From: JAOPZW01 sp963806015
GTDB taxonomy: Bacteria > Actinomycetota > Thermoleophilia > Solirubrobacterales > Solirubrobacteraceae
Direction of reading: 5' to 3'
Assembly (NCBI GenBank): GCA_963806015.1
Contig: CAWDWM010000010.1
Location: 1-64,000 of the forward strand
DNA: 64,000 nt
Shown: in pieces, positions 1 to 8,885 of the stretch
Position numbering within the stretch: the stretch's first letter is position 1
Layout: every line of letters starts with the position of its first letter
The notes under the pieces: generated by a model
Databases searched by the model: none
Seen by the model: only the letters and a program-made list of their open reading frames with translations
What the model was told of the DNA's origin: nothing
Program-made: the position numbers and the translations under genes

Positions 1-1141
1 GCCCTCGCCCTGGGCGGGGGCGTGGCCGCCCTGTCGACTGTCGGCCTGAGCTGGATCGCCGTAGCGTCGCTGACCGCGCTGGGGCACCGGCCGTGGCCGA
101 TCGGGTCGAGTGACGGCAGCATCTGGAACGTCGTCTTCGCGTATAACGGGGTGGACCGGGTGACGGGTCGCGCGTCCTCCGCCGCGCTGGCCCTCGACCC
201 GCCCGGCGCGCTGCGCTTCTTCTCCGGGGCCGGGCACGGATACGCGGATCCACCGTGGGGACGACGCTGCTGGCGGCGGCTTTGCTGATCGGAGGCGCGG
301 CGCTCGTCGTCGCGCTGGTCCGGCGGAGCGGCGGGCGAGGGGGTCGGCAACTCGCCGGCGCAGCGTTCTTCGGAACGTGGCTGCTGATCGGTGTGGCGCT
401 GCTCAGCCACATGCAGCGGATGCAGCCCCGGTACCTCGACGCGGTGGTCCCGGCCATCGCCGCGGTCGTCGGGATCGGCATCGCCGCCCTGGCCGGCGCA
501 CCGGGTCGGGTCGCGCGCCTGACGCTGGTCGCGTCAGCGGCCGCGGTCGTCGTCGCCGGCATCCTGCTCGGCCATCCGCCCAGCTGGCTCGCGGTCCCGG
601 CGCTCGCCGCAGCGGCCGGCGGCGGTCTGGCGGTGGCGGTCCCGTCGGACCTGGGGCGCTGGGGCGCTGCTCGCGGTCTGCGCCTCGCTCGCGGTCCTGG
701 CCGTGCCCGCCGCGGGCGCTGTCACGGTGGCCGGGCAACACCCTCTGACGCCCGCTGCCGAGACACATGACCGCGGGCGAGGTCGCCCGGCTCAGCGCGT
801 TCCTCGTCCGCCACCAGGGCGGGCCCGGTTCGAGGTCGGGAGTCCACCGTCGTGCGGGCCGCGCCGCTGATCGTCCACGATGGGCGCCCCATCCTGATGC
901 TCACGAGCCTGGACGGTCGCCCCCTGCTCTCGTCCGCGAAGCTGGCCGGGCTCGTGTCGGGCGGTCAGGTGCGCTACGCACTGCTGGGACCGGGCGCGTG
1001 CCGACGTCCGCCGGACGGGCCTGTGCCCCCGCTGTGGAATGGGCGATGAGCCACGCGCGCGACGTCGGCTCCTCGGCGGGCCTTCCCCCGGGGACGCTCT
1101 ACGTCCTCGGGACGCGAACCATGACGACCGCCGGCCTGTGA
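1..1141 (+). pseudogene. GT39-type membrane glycosyltransferase, C-terminal part, multiply frameshifted
   Basis: Enters from the left edge. The text resembles the C-terminal half of a polyprenyl-phosphate-sugar dependent GT-C glycosyltransferase (GT39/ArnT-like): a lumenal stretch with 'DGSIWNVVFAYNG' (about 105-145), membrane helices (255-640), then a short extracytoplasmic domain ending 'LPPGTLYVLGT'. The homology moves between frames about six times (near 250, 660, 760, 835, 848 and 1000), and most breaks fall in runs of G or C. No single frame is long enough to work. Either the gene is decaying or the sequence here has indel errors; the same problem in the neighbouring kinase favours errors. 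The family call comes from overall pattern and is moderately sure. Confidence 0.6.
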
Positions 1142-1145
1142 TCCA

Positions 1146-2536
1146 TCAGGGCGCGGGGGCGCCCGGCAGCCGCAGCGCGAAGCGCGCCCGGGCGATCCGT
1201 CCTCGAGCGTCAGGTCGCCATCCATTTGGCGTGCCAGCTCGCGCCCGATGGCCAGCCCCAGTCCGAACCCGCCCTCGGTCGCGTAGGCCCCCCGCGCGAA
1301 GCGCTCGAAGATCCGTTCACGGTCCTCGGGCGCCACCCCGGTGCCGTCGTCCTCGACGATCACGCTGGCCATGCTGTCGCGCATCTCGGTTCGGACGCGG
1401 ATACGCCCACCGGATGGCGTGTGCCGCAGCGCGTTGTCGAGCAGGACACGCACGATCTGGGCCACGCCGCCGGGGTCGCCGACGGCCCACAACGTCGCGT
1501 CGCCGTCCACCTCGATGTGCGCCCCTGCTTCTCCAGGCGCACGTCGAGCTCGGCGATGACCGAGCGCACCACGGCCGGGAAGCGGACGCGTCGCTGCCAG
1601 CGGGATGCCGGCGTCGATCCGGCTGAGGTCGAGCAGCTCGGCGGAGAGCAAGGACAGCCGTTGCACCTGGGCCTCCGCGTTGGCCGCCTGGGTCCGTGCG
1701 CTGCGCACGTCGGCGGGCTGGGCATGAAGGTCCCCGACGAGCATGTCGAGCATGACGCTGAGCGAGGCCAATGGGGTGCGCAACTCGTGCGACGCAGTGG
1801 CGACGAACGCTCGCCGCGCCTGCTCCTGCTCGCGCAGGCGGTGCTGCATCGTCGCGAACGCCCGGCTCAGGTCGCCGATCTCGTCGTGGCCTTCGTCGGG
1901 CTTGAGCCCGGCATCGGGCCCGATGTCGGACAGGCGCAGCGCGGTGTCGCGCAGCCGGCGCAGGCGGCGTATGAGGCGGCCGGCGAGCAGCAGGCCGACG
2001 AGCAGCGCGCCGGCGAGCCCGGCGGCGGCGGCGACGGTGAAGGCGCGCCTGACCACCGCGGTCGCGTCCTGGACGTCGTTGAACGGCTTGCGGGCAGCCA
2101 CGATCACCGGGTGGTCGTGGATCGTCAGCGGGAAGGCGACCTCTGCCTCGGCGCGGCGGCCCTCGCCGGTCACGACCCTCTCCGTCTTGCCGGAGCGAGC
2201 AGCGGCCGCGGCCGTGCTGAACCGGTCGGTGCGGTCGGGATCGGTGCTGACCAGCACGTCACCGCGGGGGTCGAGCACGCTGACCTCGGCCCCGTTGTGC
2301 CGGGCCAGAACGCGCGCCGCTCGCAGGAGGCGCTCGTCGCCGGCGACGACCTCGCCGGCGCGCAGCGAGGTGAGCGCGCCCCGTTCGTTGCGCAGGGAGA
2401 GCGCGAAGTTGCTCACCGCGCTGTTGCGCAGGCGCTGGTTGAGCGGTGAGAGCAGCGTGACGGCCGCGACCGCGAGGGTGAAGGCGCTGACCATGACCAG
2501 CACTGCGATGACGCGCGCTCGCAGGCGGAGGTGCAT
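1146..2536 (-). pseudogene. Two-component sensor histidine kinase with apparent frameshifts
   Basis: Inner-membrane sensor kinase, partner of the response regulator whose stop lies 3 bases upstream. Order: TM1 (residues about 8-30), extracytoplasmic sensor of about 130 residues, TM2, HAMP, HisKA with 'ASHELRTPLASLS' (phospho-His), then HATPase with N-box 'NALRHTPSGG', 'DDGTGV' and 'GFGLGLAI'. Three frame breaks are visible: two compensating ones near 1530 and 1595 that garble the HisKA-HATPase linker, and one near 1175 after which the natural end '..RFALRLPGAPAP' followed by TGA (1146-1148) is read in another frame. At least two need only one extra G in a G run, so sequence error is a serious alternative to true inactivation. 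Read literally, the frame runs on to 974. Confidence 0.75.
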
Positions 2537-2539
2537 CGC

Positions 2540-3241
2540 TCAGGGCTCGCCGATCCGATAACCGGCGCCGCGCACGGTGACGATCAGTTGCGGCTCCTCG
2601 GGCACGGCCTCGAGCTTCTCGCGCAGATGGCGAACGTGGACGTCGATCGCGCGCGGATCGCGGTAGGCGCTGTCGCCCCAGATCGCCCGCAGGAGATCGT
2701 GGCGGCTGTGGACGCGGCCGCGCTGCGACATGAGCGCGTGGAGCAGCTCGAACTCCGAGAACGTCAATGCCACCGGCAGCCCGTCGCGATGGACCTCGCG
2801 GAGCCCGGGATCCAGGGTCAGCGGACCCGCGGTGAGTGGCGTGTCCGCGCGGGCGCCTGAACCGACGCGGCGCAGGACGGCGCGGATGCGACTGCGCAAC
2901 TCGGCCGGACGGAAGGGCTTGACGACGTAGTCGTCCGCCCCCGCCTCGAGGCCGAGGACGGCATCGGCCTCACTGTCGAGCGCGGTGAGCATGATGATCG
3001 GCACGTTGTTGCGGCGGTCGCGCAGTGTGCGGCAGACCTCGTAGCCGTCGAGGCTCGCCCGTCCCAGGGCGACGTCGAGCAGGAGGATGTCGAACTGCTG
3101 GGTGCTCGCTCGGTCGATCGCCGAGCGCCCATCGGCGACCGCCAGCACACGATGGCCCTCCCGCTCGAAGGACAGGCGCAGCGCCTCGCGCAGCGACGGA
3201 TCGTCGTCGCAGACGAGGATGTCGAGGTTCTGGGCGGTCAT
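2540..3241 (-). CDS. OmpR-family response regulator
   Basis: DNA-binding partner of the adjacent kinase, 233 aa, the usual family length. Receiver domain: acidic pair 'CDDD' (about residues 11-14), phospho-acceptor Asp in 'DILLLDVALG', switch Thr in 'IMLTAL' and Lys in 'VVKPFRP'. Winged-helix C-terminal domain from about 140 with 'LTFSEFELLHALM' and the typical end 'VTVRGAGYRIGEP'. ATG start; transcribed leftward with the kinase (3-bp gap). 'GRASLDGYEVCRTLRD' makes the loop after the phospho-Asp a little longer than usual. The signal sensed is unknown. Confidence 0.93.
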   Translation of the reverse strand: MTAQNLDILVCDDDPSLREALRLSFEREGHRVLAVADGRSAIDRASTQQFDILLLDVALGRASLDGYEVCRTLRDRRNNVPIIMLTALDSEADAVLGLEAGADDYVVKPFRPAELRSRIRAVLRRVGSGARADTPLTAGPLTLDPGLREVHRDGLPVALTFSEFELLHALMSQRGRVHSRHDLLRAIWGDSAYRDPRAIDVHVRHLREKLEAVPEEPQLIVTVRGAGYRIGEP

Positions 3242-3290
3242 CTCGCCGCCTACCGTATCCCGCTGGTGGCCGTCCGACGGCCGCCAGGAG

Positions 3291-4064
3291 CTATGCCTGG
3301 ACAGCGCGCAGACTCCGGTGCAGCACGGCCAGCTCGCGGAACGCGCGCGCGACGACCCTGGGGTTGGCGCCGCTCTGCCGGCCGGCCAACCGGGCGCGAT
3401 GATGGACTCCGAGTTGCTCCAGGCGGCCGCCCGCGGCCAGGCACCGGACCACGAGCTCCGCGCTGATCATCGCGCCCGTCGCCCGCAGATCGCAGCGTTG
3501 CAGCAGGTCACGGCGGATCAACTTGAACGCGCAGTCGACGTCGCGCACGGGCAGCGCGAAGACGCGGCGCACCAGCCAGTTCCACGCGGCGGCGTTGAGG
3601 CGCCGGTTCAGAGGATCCTGGCGCAGGATCCGCCAGCCGACGACGAGGTCGGCCCGCGCGGCGCACGGCAGGAAGTCCTCGAGCTCGTTCAGGTCGAACT
3701 GCAGATCGGCGTCCGTGAGCAGCACCCAGGGCATCTGCGCGGCGGCGATCCCCGAGCGCAGCGCGTCCCCGTAGCCCTGGTTGTTCGAGTGCACCACGAG
3801 GCGCACCCGGCGGTCGCGGCTGGCGAAGCGTGCCGTGATCGCGGCGGTTGCGTCACTGCTGCCGTCGTCGACGACGACGATCTCGTGCTCCGTCGCGCAG
3901 CGCTGCGCCGCGCGGGTCGCGTAGCGGATGGCGTCGGCGACGTTGTCCGCCTCGTTGAAGCACGGCAGCACGATGGTCAGGCCCGACAGCGCGTTGGGGG
4001 CGCGCCCGGCCGTCTCGACGACGTCCGCTCCGACGGCCGTGAGGGCTTCGATCGGGTGATGCAT
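3291..4064 (-). CDS. Family 2 glycosyltransferase, dolichyl-phosphate mannose synthase-like
   Basis: Cytoplasmic GT-A glycosyltransferase, 257 aa. Motifs: 'TIVLPCFNEADNVADAI' at about 28-44, 'VVVDDGSSDAT', then the metal-binding 'LLTDADLQFDLNEL' and a C-terminal 'DVDCAFKLIRRDLL' block typical of DPM1/undecaprenyl-phosphate sugar transferases. It has no C-terminal membrane segments. ATG start preceded by an aaggag Shine-Dalgarno about 7 bases away. It lies 49 bp upstream of the response regulator in the same direction. With the GT39, MptB-like and GtrA genes nearby it probably makes a polyprenyl-phosphate sugar donor for envelope glycans (inference). Confidence 0.88.
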   Translation of the reverse strand: MHHPIEALTAVGADVVETAGRAPNALSGLTIVLPCFNEADNVADAIRYATRAAQRCATEHEIVVVDDGSSDATAAITARFASRDRRVRLVVHSNNQGYGDALRSGIAAAQMPWVLLTDADLQFDLNELEDFLPCAARADLVVGWRILRQDPLNRRLNAAAWNWLVRRVFALPVRDVDCAFKLIRRDLLQRCDLRATGAMISAELVVRCLAAGGRLEQLGVHHRARLAGRQSGANPRVVARAFRELAVLHRSLRAVQA

Positions 4065-4151
4065 CGGTCTGCTCCTTGGTGCGCGTGAACTGACGTCTGC
4101 AAGCTCGCACCGAGGCGATTGCGACCGGGCGCACGAGGCGTTGCGATGCCG

Positions 4152-5303
4152 TTAGCGCACGAGCAGCGTGACGTCGAGCTTCCCGGACGGGAACGCGGTG
4201 CCGGTGAACCCGTAGGAGCGATACGCGCGGCCGCCGTAGCTGACTGTGTGCAGCCCGGGCACGAACGCCGGGCCCGGCGACAGGGTGCTGCCGGGCACGG
4301 TGCCGGTGCTCGTGTGCAGGACGACGTCGGCACCGGTGAACCGGTGGACGAGCTTGATGAACCCGGTGTCGTCCTGGACTGAGAGCATGAAGCGGCCGGC
4401 GACGGCACCCCCCGGGCCGCTGATCGTGCCGGTCGCCGGGCTCAGCACGTACGGGCCGCCGACGTCGTTGATCAGCCGCGTCCCGAGCCAGGCGCGGACG
4501 CGCACGATGTGGAAGCGGTGGTCGCGGAAGAGGCCGACGATGGCAGCACGCACGGCCGCTGGGTCGCCGGCGGCGACGGCGCGGCGGAAGGCCGGATCGA
4601 GCGCGGCATGGTGCAGCGTGCGCGCCACGGCGGAGCCGTGCGCCTCGCCGCGCATCACGTTGCGCGCCACGTAGGCGATCGCGTTCAGGCGGGTGTCGGC
4701 CGCGGTGGGGCCGCACAGCGACGACGACAGCCGCGGGGGCGTGAGCGAGATCGTGGCATGCCCGGACGGGAACCGCGTCGCCGCGAACGCTGCGCCGGAG
4801 CCCGGACCGCGAGCGAAGCTCACGGTCGCCCCGGTGAGGCTGTGCACGAGACCCGCGAAGGCACGATCGTCGCTGACGGCCAGGACGTAGCGTCCGACGA
4901 CCCGCCCGCCGGAGCGGATGGAGTCGCTGACCGGCGCGTAGGCCGGCGTGGACCCGATCCGGGCCAGCGTCCGGGCGCCCGCGGTCACGTCGATGCGCGT
5001 GATCTGGTGCTTGAGCAGCGGAGCCAGCGCCGCCCGGACGGCGCGCGGATCGCGGGCCGCGACTGCACGCGCGAGGCTCGAGGATCGGGCGATCCGCCGG
5101 ACCGCCGAGACCTCGTTGCGGCCGTGGGCGGCCTGGGCGTAGATGCGGCGCGCCACGGCCGCCAGCTCGGCGTGGGCCACGCCGGCGCAGGGCGCGGCGG
5201 CGACGGAGACCGCCGGCGACGGCGTGATCGCGGTCGTGCTCGCCCCGCAGGCGATCGGCATCCCCGCAAACGCCATGGTGGCCATCGCCGCTACGCGTCT
5301 CAT
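4152..5303 (-). CDS. Exported protein with two tandem copies of a cache-like domain
   Basis: About 383 aa from ATG 5303; a GTG at 5312 is an alternative. The N-terminus has arginines, a hydrophobic stretch and 'AGMPIACGAS', so it is probably exported and possibly a lipoprotein. Two homologous halves are visible: residues about 50-205 and 215-383. Each contains 'AV(A)ARDPRAVRAALxxL'-like, 'RIDV/HIVRVRAW', 'SGGRVVGRYVLAVSDD' versus 'GPGGAVAGRFMLSVQDD', 'LVHSLTGATV' versus 'LVHRFTGADV', and a closing 'FPSGHATISL' versus 'FPSGKLDVTLLV'. The pattern resembles extracellular cache/PDC sensor domains, but no signalling domain is attached. Function unknown; it could bind a ligand for the nearby kinase (speculative). 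Confidence 0.7.
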   Translation of the reverse strand: MRRVAAMATMAFAGMPIACGASTTAITPSPAVSVAAAPCAGVAHAELAAVARRIYAQAAHGRNEVSAVRRIARSSSLARAVAARDPRAVRAALAPLLKHQITRIDVTAGARTLARIGSTPAYAPVSDSIRSGGRVVGRYVLAVSDDRAFAGLVHSLTGATVSFARGPGSGAAFAATRFPSGHATISLTPPRLSSSLCGPTAADTRLNAIAYVARNVMRGEAHGSAVARTLHHAALDPAFRRAVAAGDPAAVRAAIVGLFRDHRFHIVRVRAWLGTRLINDVGGPYVLSPATGTISGPGGAVAGRFMLSVQDDTGFIKLVHRFTGADVVLHTSTGTVPGSTLSPGPAFVPGLHTVSYGGRAYRSYGFTGTAFPSGKLDVTLLVR

Positions 5304-5416
5304 GGGCGTCACGGTGCCAATCCCCCGGCAGCGCGTCCAGAGCTTCGGAGCGGGGCAAAGCGGATCCTAACCCGCCATGAACTCGACGCTCACCGAGGCG
5401 GAGCGATCGTCGTGCC

Positions 5417-6853
5417 ATGGCCAGCGCCCCGGCACGAACGGCTGTGCTTCTCCGGGCCCCGATGAGCCTCGAGCGAGCGGGGTTGGCCGCACTTGCCGGC
5501 CTGGGCGCCACCGGCGTCCTGGGGGCGACCGCCTGGATCGTGGCGGCCGCCGCGGAGCGCCGGTCGCCGCTGTCGCCGCCGACGCTCCGCGCGCCTGCGG
5601 CGTGGCTGCTGGGACCGCTCCACGGCCTGCTCCCGCACCTGACCACCGGGACCGCGCGACTGCACTCCGACATGGTGGTGGCGCTGGTCGTCGCCGGGGC
5701 CGCGTGGGCGCTCGCCTGGGCCGCGGCACCCGGGCTGCGCGCGGGCGTGCTGCTCGCGCTCAGTGCGCTGGCTCAGGCCATCCTCGTCCTGGGGCCGCCG
5801 CTGCCGCTGACCGACGTCTTCAACTACGAGCTGTATGGGCGGATGGCCGCCCTGCACGGACTGAACCCCTACCGCGCGCTGCCGATCGCCGCCCGGCACG
5901 ACCCGGTCTTCGCGCTGGCCAACTGGCATCACCTGCGCAGTCCATACGGCCCGCTGTTCACGTGGCTCTCCGAGGCGCTGGTCGGGTTCGGGGCCCACGG
6001 ATGGCTGTGGGCGTGGAAGGCCGTCGTGCTGGCGAGCGGCGTCGCGACGGTGGCCCTCGTGGGCGCGATCGCCGCGCGGCTGGGCGTCTCCCGCCAGCGC
6101 GCCATCGCGGGCTTCGGCCTGAGTCCGCTGCTGCTCATCGCCGAGGTCGGCGGCCTGCACAACGACGTCCCGGCGATGTTGTGTCTGGTGGCGGCGGCGT
6201 GGTGCCTCCTCCGCGGTCGGGACGCGGAGGCCCCGTGGTGGAGCGATCCTGCCGCCGGCGTCCTCGCGGTCGTCGCGGCGGGCATCAAGCCGTCCTTCGC
6301 GATCGTCGTGGGGATGGTCGTGCTCGGCGCCCGGCACCGCCCGCGGGCGGCCGCCGGCGCCGGCGCCGCCGGGCTCGGCGTCGGCCTGGTGACGCTGCTC
6401 ATCTACGGCGGCGCGCTGCCCGACATCGGGACGCAGGGGGCGCTCGTGACGCCTCTGAGCGTGCCCAACCTCCTCGGCCTCGCGGCCGGCCACGGGGGCG
6501 CGGACGCGGCCGTGCGGTCCGTGGCGCGGGCGGTGATAATCGCCATCGCGGCGGCGGGGACCGTCGCGGTTGCGGTGCGGCGCCAGTGGGCGCTGACGGC
6601 GATCGGGACGGTGCTCTTCTGCGCAGTCCTCACGCTGCCGTGGGTCATGCCCTGGTACCTGGTCTGGGCGCTGCCGTTTGTGGCGGTGGGCCGACCGCGG
6701 GTTCTCGTGCCCGTGGCAGCGATCGCCACCTGCTGGCTCGTGGTCGGTGGTCTGCCGCAGCTGCCGGGGATCCTCCACGCCTTCGGCTATTACCCGACCC
6801 GCCTGCCGACCGGCCTCGCCAACCACCGCGAGTTCGTGCGGCTGGTGCGATGA
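5417..6853 (+). CDS. MptB-like polyprenol-phosphomannose-dependent mannosyltransferase (GT-C)
   Basis: Multi-spanning membrane glycosyltransferase, 478 aa, about 11-13 hydrophobic segments. GT-C hallmarks: 'LPLTDVFNYELYGRMAALHGLNPY' region (acidic residue in the first extracytoplasmic loop), 'SPYGPLFTWLSEALVG' and 'LSPLLLIAEVGGLHNDVPAMLC', as in the alpha-1,6-mannosyltransferases MptA/MptB of actinobacteria. It would transfer mannose from a polyprenyl carrier outside the membrane. ATG 5417 is used, with ATG 5462 an alternative; no strong Shine-Dalgarno. The stop overlaps the next start (ATGA), so it is coupled to the GtrA gene. The exact sugar and acceptor are not known. Confidence 0.82.
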   Translation: MASAPARTAVLLRAPMSLERAGLAALAGLGATGVLGATAWIVAAAAERRSPLSPPTLRAPAAWLLGPLHGLLPHLTTGTARLHSDMVVALVVAGAAWALAWAAAPGLRAGVLLALSALAQAILVLGPPLPLTDVFNYELYGRMAALHGLNPYRALPIAARHDPVFALANWHHLRSPYGPLFTWLSEALVGFGAHGWLWAWKAVVLASGVATVALVGAIAARLGVSRQRAIAGFGLSPLLLIAEVGGLHNDVPAMLCLVAAAWCLLRGRDAEAPWWSDPAAGVLAVVAAGIKPSFAIVVGMVVLGARHRPRAAAGAGAAGLGVGLVTLLIYGGALPDIGTQGALVTPLSVPNLLGLAAGHGGADAAVRSVARAVIIAIAAAGTVAVAVRRQWALTAIGTVLFCAVLTLPWVMPWYLVWALPFVAVGRPRVLVPVAAIATCWLVVGGLPQLPGILHAFGYYPTRLPTGLANHREFVRLVR

Positions 6854-7284
6854 CCGCGACCATGGAGCGCGAGGCGGGCCGGGCAGTGCGCTTCTGCGTC
6901 GTCGGGGCCGCCAACACCGCGATCACCCTGACCACCTTCGTGCTGCTGACCGCGCTCGGCTGTCGCGCTCCGGCGGCGTCGGCGCTCGCCTTCTGCGCCG
7001 GCGCCGCCAACAGCTTTCACCTCAACCGCCGCTGGACGTTCTCCGACATACCGACGGCGCGCTGGGCGCGGACGCGCTTCGTCGCCATCCAGGGGCTCGG
7101 GGCGCTGGCGAGCGCGGTCGGCCTCGGCGCGCTGCAGAGCGACGGATGGGCACACATGACCGCCGAGTGCGCGGTCCTGCCGTGCGTCACCGCCGGTCTG
7201 TATGGCCTCTCGCGCCTGCTGGTCTTCCGGCAGCCTGCCGCGACGGCCCCGGCCTTGCCCGATACTCGATTGGCGGCACCGTGA
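6850..7284 (+). CDS. GtrA family membrane protein
   Basis: 144-aa protein with four predicted membrane helices. The family signature is clear: 'RFCVVGAANTAITLTTFVLL' near the N-terminus, 'CAGAANSFHLNRRWTFSD' in the middle and 'GLYGLSRLLVFR' at the end. GtrA proteins are thought to move or help use polyprenyl-linked sugars at the membrane. The start overlaps the stop of the MptB-like gene and the stop overlaps the GTG of the transporter gene, so three genes form one translationally coupled unit. Confidence 0.92.
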   Translation: MTATMEREAGRAVRFCVVGAANTAITLTTFVLLTALGCRAPAASALAFCAGAANSFHLNRRWTFSDIPTARWARTRFVAIQGLGALASAVGLGALQSDGWAHMTAECAVLPCVTAGLYGLSRLLVFRQPAATAPALPDTRLAAP

Positions 7285-8132
7285 GCCCCCTCGCGGCGGG
7301 CCTGGGCCTCGCCCTGCTGGCGTCGCTGGCCCTCAACAGCAGCTACCTGCTGCAGCACGCCGGCTCGCGCGGCGGCCCGCCGGTGACCGTGCGCCGGCCC
7401 GTCACGGCCCTGCGCGGGCTGCTCTCGTCGCGAGCGTGGCTGGCCGGCCTCGCGCTGGGTCTGTCGGGCTGGGGCGTGCACGTGGCCGCGCTGTCGCTGG
7501 CCCCGCTCTCGCTCGTCCAGGCCTTCGCCGCGGGGGGCCTCGCGCTCGCGGCTCCCGTGGGCGCCCGCGCATTGCGCCAGCCGCTGGGGGCGCGCGAGCG
7601 CCGCGCGATCGCCGCGATCGTCCTTGCCCTGGCGCTGCTGGCCGTCGGTGCGGTCTCCGGGCCGGTCGGCACGTCTCCGCCGGCGGGCCTCGCGGCCGCC
7701 TTCATCGTGCCATGTGCCGCCCTGGCCGCGTTGCTGGCCCTCGTCCGCGGGCCGCGCCGCGCCCACGCCCTGGGCGCGGCGGGCGGCGCGTTGTACGGCA
7801 TCGGCGACGCGGCGACCAAGGCGCTGACGGCGGCGGCCCACGGCGGACTCGCGGTGGCGGCCGCCACGGTGTGGCTCGCCGTCTTGGCGGCCGCGGCCAC
7901 GGGGGCGTTCGTCTGCTTCCAGCGTGGGCTGCAACTCGGTCCTGCCGTGCCCGTGGTGGCCCTCATGACCGCGGCCACCAACGTGGTCGCGATCGGCGCG
8001 GGCCTCGTCGTCTTCGGCGAGCCGCTGGGTGCCGGTCCGGCGCTCGCGATGCTGCACGTGCTGGCCTTCGTGCTCGCCGGCGCTGCGGCATGGTGGCTGG
8101 CGCCCGCGCAGGCGCGCCTCGAGCGCGAATGA
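7281..8132 (+). CDS. DMT-superfamily (EamA/NIPA-like) membrane transporter
   Basis: 283 aa from GTG 7281, which overlaps the previous stop as GTGA. About nine or ten hydrophobic segments arranged as two similar halves, with 'LNSSYLLQHAGSRG' at the start and 'AAHGGLAVAAATVWLAVLA' and 'LGPAVPVVALMTAATNVVAIGAGLVVFGEPLG' in the second half. The 'FGEPLG' turn is typical of the drug/metabolite transporter family. Substrate unknown; being coupled to glycan genes suggests a lipid-linked or small-molecule export role (weak inference). It converges with the next gene, 5 bp apart. Confidence 0.8.
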   Translation: MSPLAAGLGLALLASLALNSSYLLQHAGSRGGPPVTVRRPVTALRGLLSSRAWLAGLALGLSGWGVHVAALSLAPLSLVQAFAAGGLALAAPVGARALRQPLGARERRAIAAIVLALALLAVGAVSGPVGTSPPAGLAAAFIVPCAALAALLALVRGPRRAHALGAAGGALYGIGDAATKALTAAAHGGLAVAAATVWLAVLAAAATGAFVCFQRGLQLGPAVPVVALMTAATNVVAIGAGLVVFGEPLGAGPALAMLHVLAFVLAGAAAWWLAPAQARLERE

Positions 8133-8137
8133 CGACC

Positions 8138-8770
8138 TCAGAGCGCCGGTCGGCGCGAGCGCCGCGCGAGCGCCGGCGCCACCAACCCCAGCGTGAACGC
8201 CAGGACGTGCTCGATGCCCGCCAGCCCGGATCCGAGGCCGAGGGCGGCAAGGACCGCGACGCCCGCCGCGACCGCCGCCAGGCCAACGGACTCTCGTCGG
8301 GCCCGCAGGGCCTCCCCGACGAGCGCCCCGACCACCGCGAGCGACACGCAGGAGATCCCATAGTCGGGAGCGTCGACCACTCCGTCGACGTCGGCCCGCG
8401 CCGCCAGCCACACGACGCCCACCCCGACGTAGGCCAGAAGCGTGGCTCCCACGTGACCCAGGGCGGCGGCGAACCAGAACGTCCGCGCTCCGAGCCTGCG
8501 CACCGCGAGCGCGGCGATGGCCGCGGCCGCGGGCAACTCCGCCCCGACCGGCCCCGAGATGACGAGCCCGCTGGTGAACAGCCGCCACAGCTCGCCGCGC
8601 ACCACGCCCGCCGGGCTGGAGGCCAGCAGCGCGGCGTGGGGCGCCCCGCCCAGCCCGCGAGCCACGGCGATCGCCGCCACCGCCGCGAAGTACGCGACCG
8701 CCAGCACGCCACCGATCCCGACCGTCCTGCGCCCGTGCACTCGAAGCGGAGCGAGCGACAGGCGGGGCAT
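8138..8770 (-). CDS. Rhomboid-like integral membrane protein, probably non-proteolytic
   Basis: 210 aa with about six membrane segments. Rhomboid-fold cues: 'GELWRLFTSGLVISG' after TM1, 'GHVGATLLAYVGVG', and 'DYGISCVSLAVVGALVG' where an active rhomboid would carry GxSG. The second catalytic position near the C-terminus reads 'GLAGIEHVLAFTLG', so a histidine is present, but the serine motif is not canonical. It resembles the actinobacterial 'rhomboid-like' family rather than classical proteases. Single gene, transcribed leftward, convergent with the DMT transporter. Confidence 0.65.
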   Translation of the reverse strand: MPRLSLAPLRVHGRRTVGIGGVLAVAYFAAVAAIAVARGLGGAPHAALLASSPAGVVRGELWRLFTSGLVISGPVGAELPAAAAIAALAVRRLGARTFWFAAALGHVGATLLAYVGVGVVWLAARADVDGVVDAPDYGISCVSLAVVGALVGEALRARRESVGLAAVAAGVAVLAALGLGSGLAGIEHVLAFTLGLVAPALARRSRRPAL

Positions 8771-8885
8771 CCGGCCAGGGTAGCCGTGCGCCGAGCACGG
8801 GCGCCAGCCCTGCCGGCGGCGTCGCTAACCAGATCCCAACACGGACGCAAAGCCGAGCCAGCGGCGCGACCGCCACCATCGGCCC

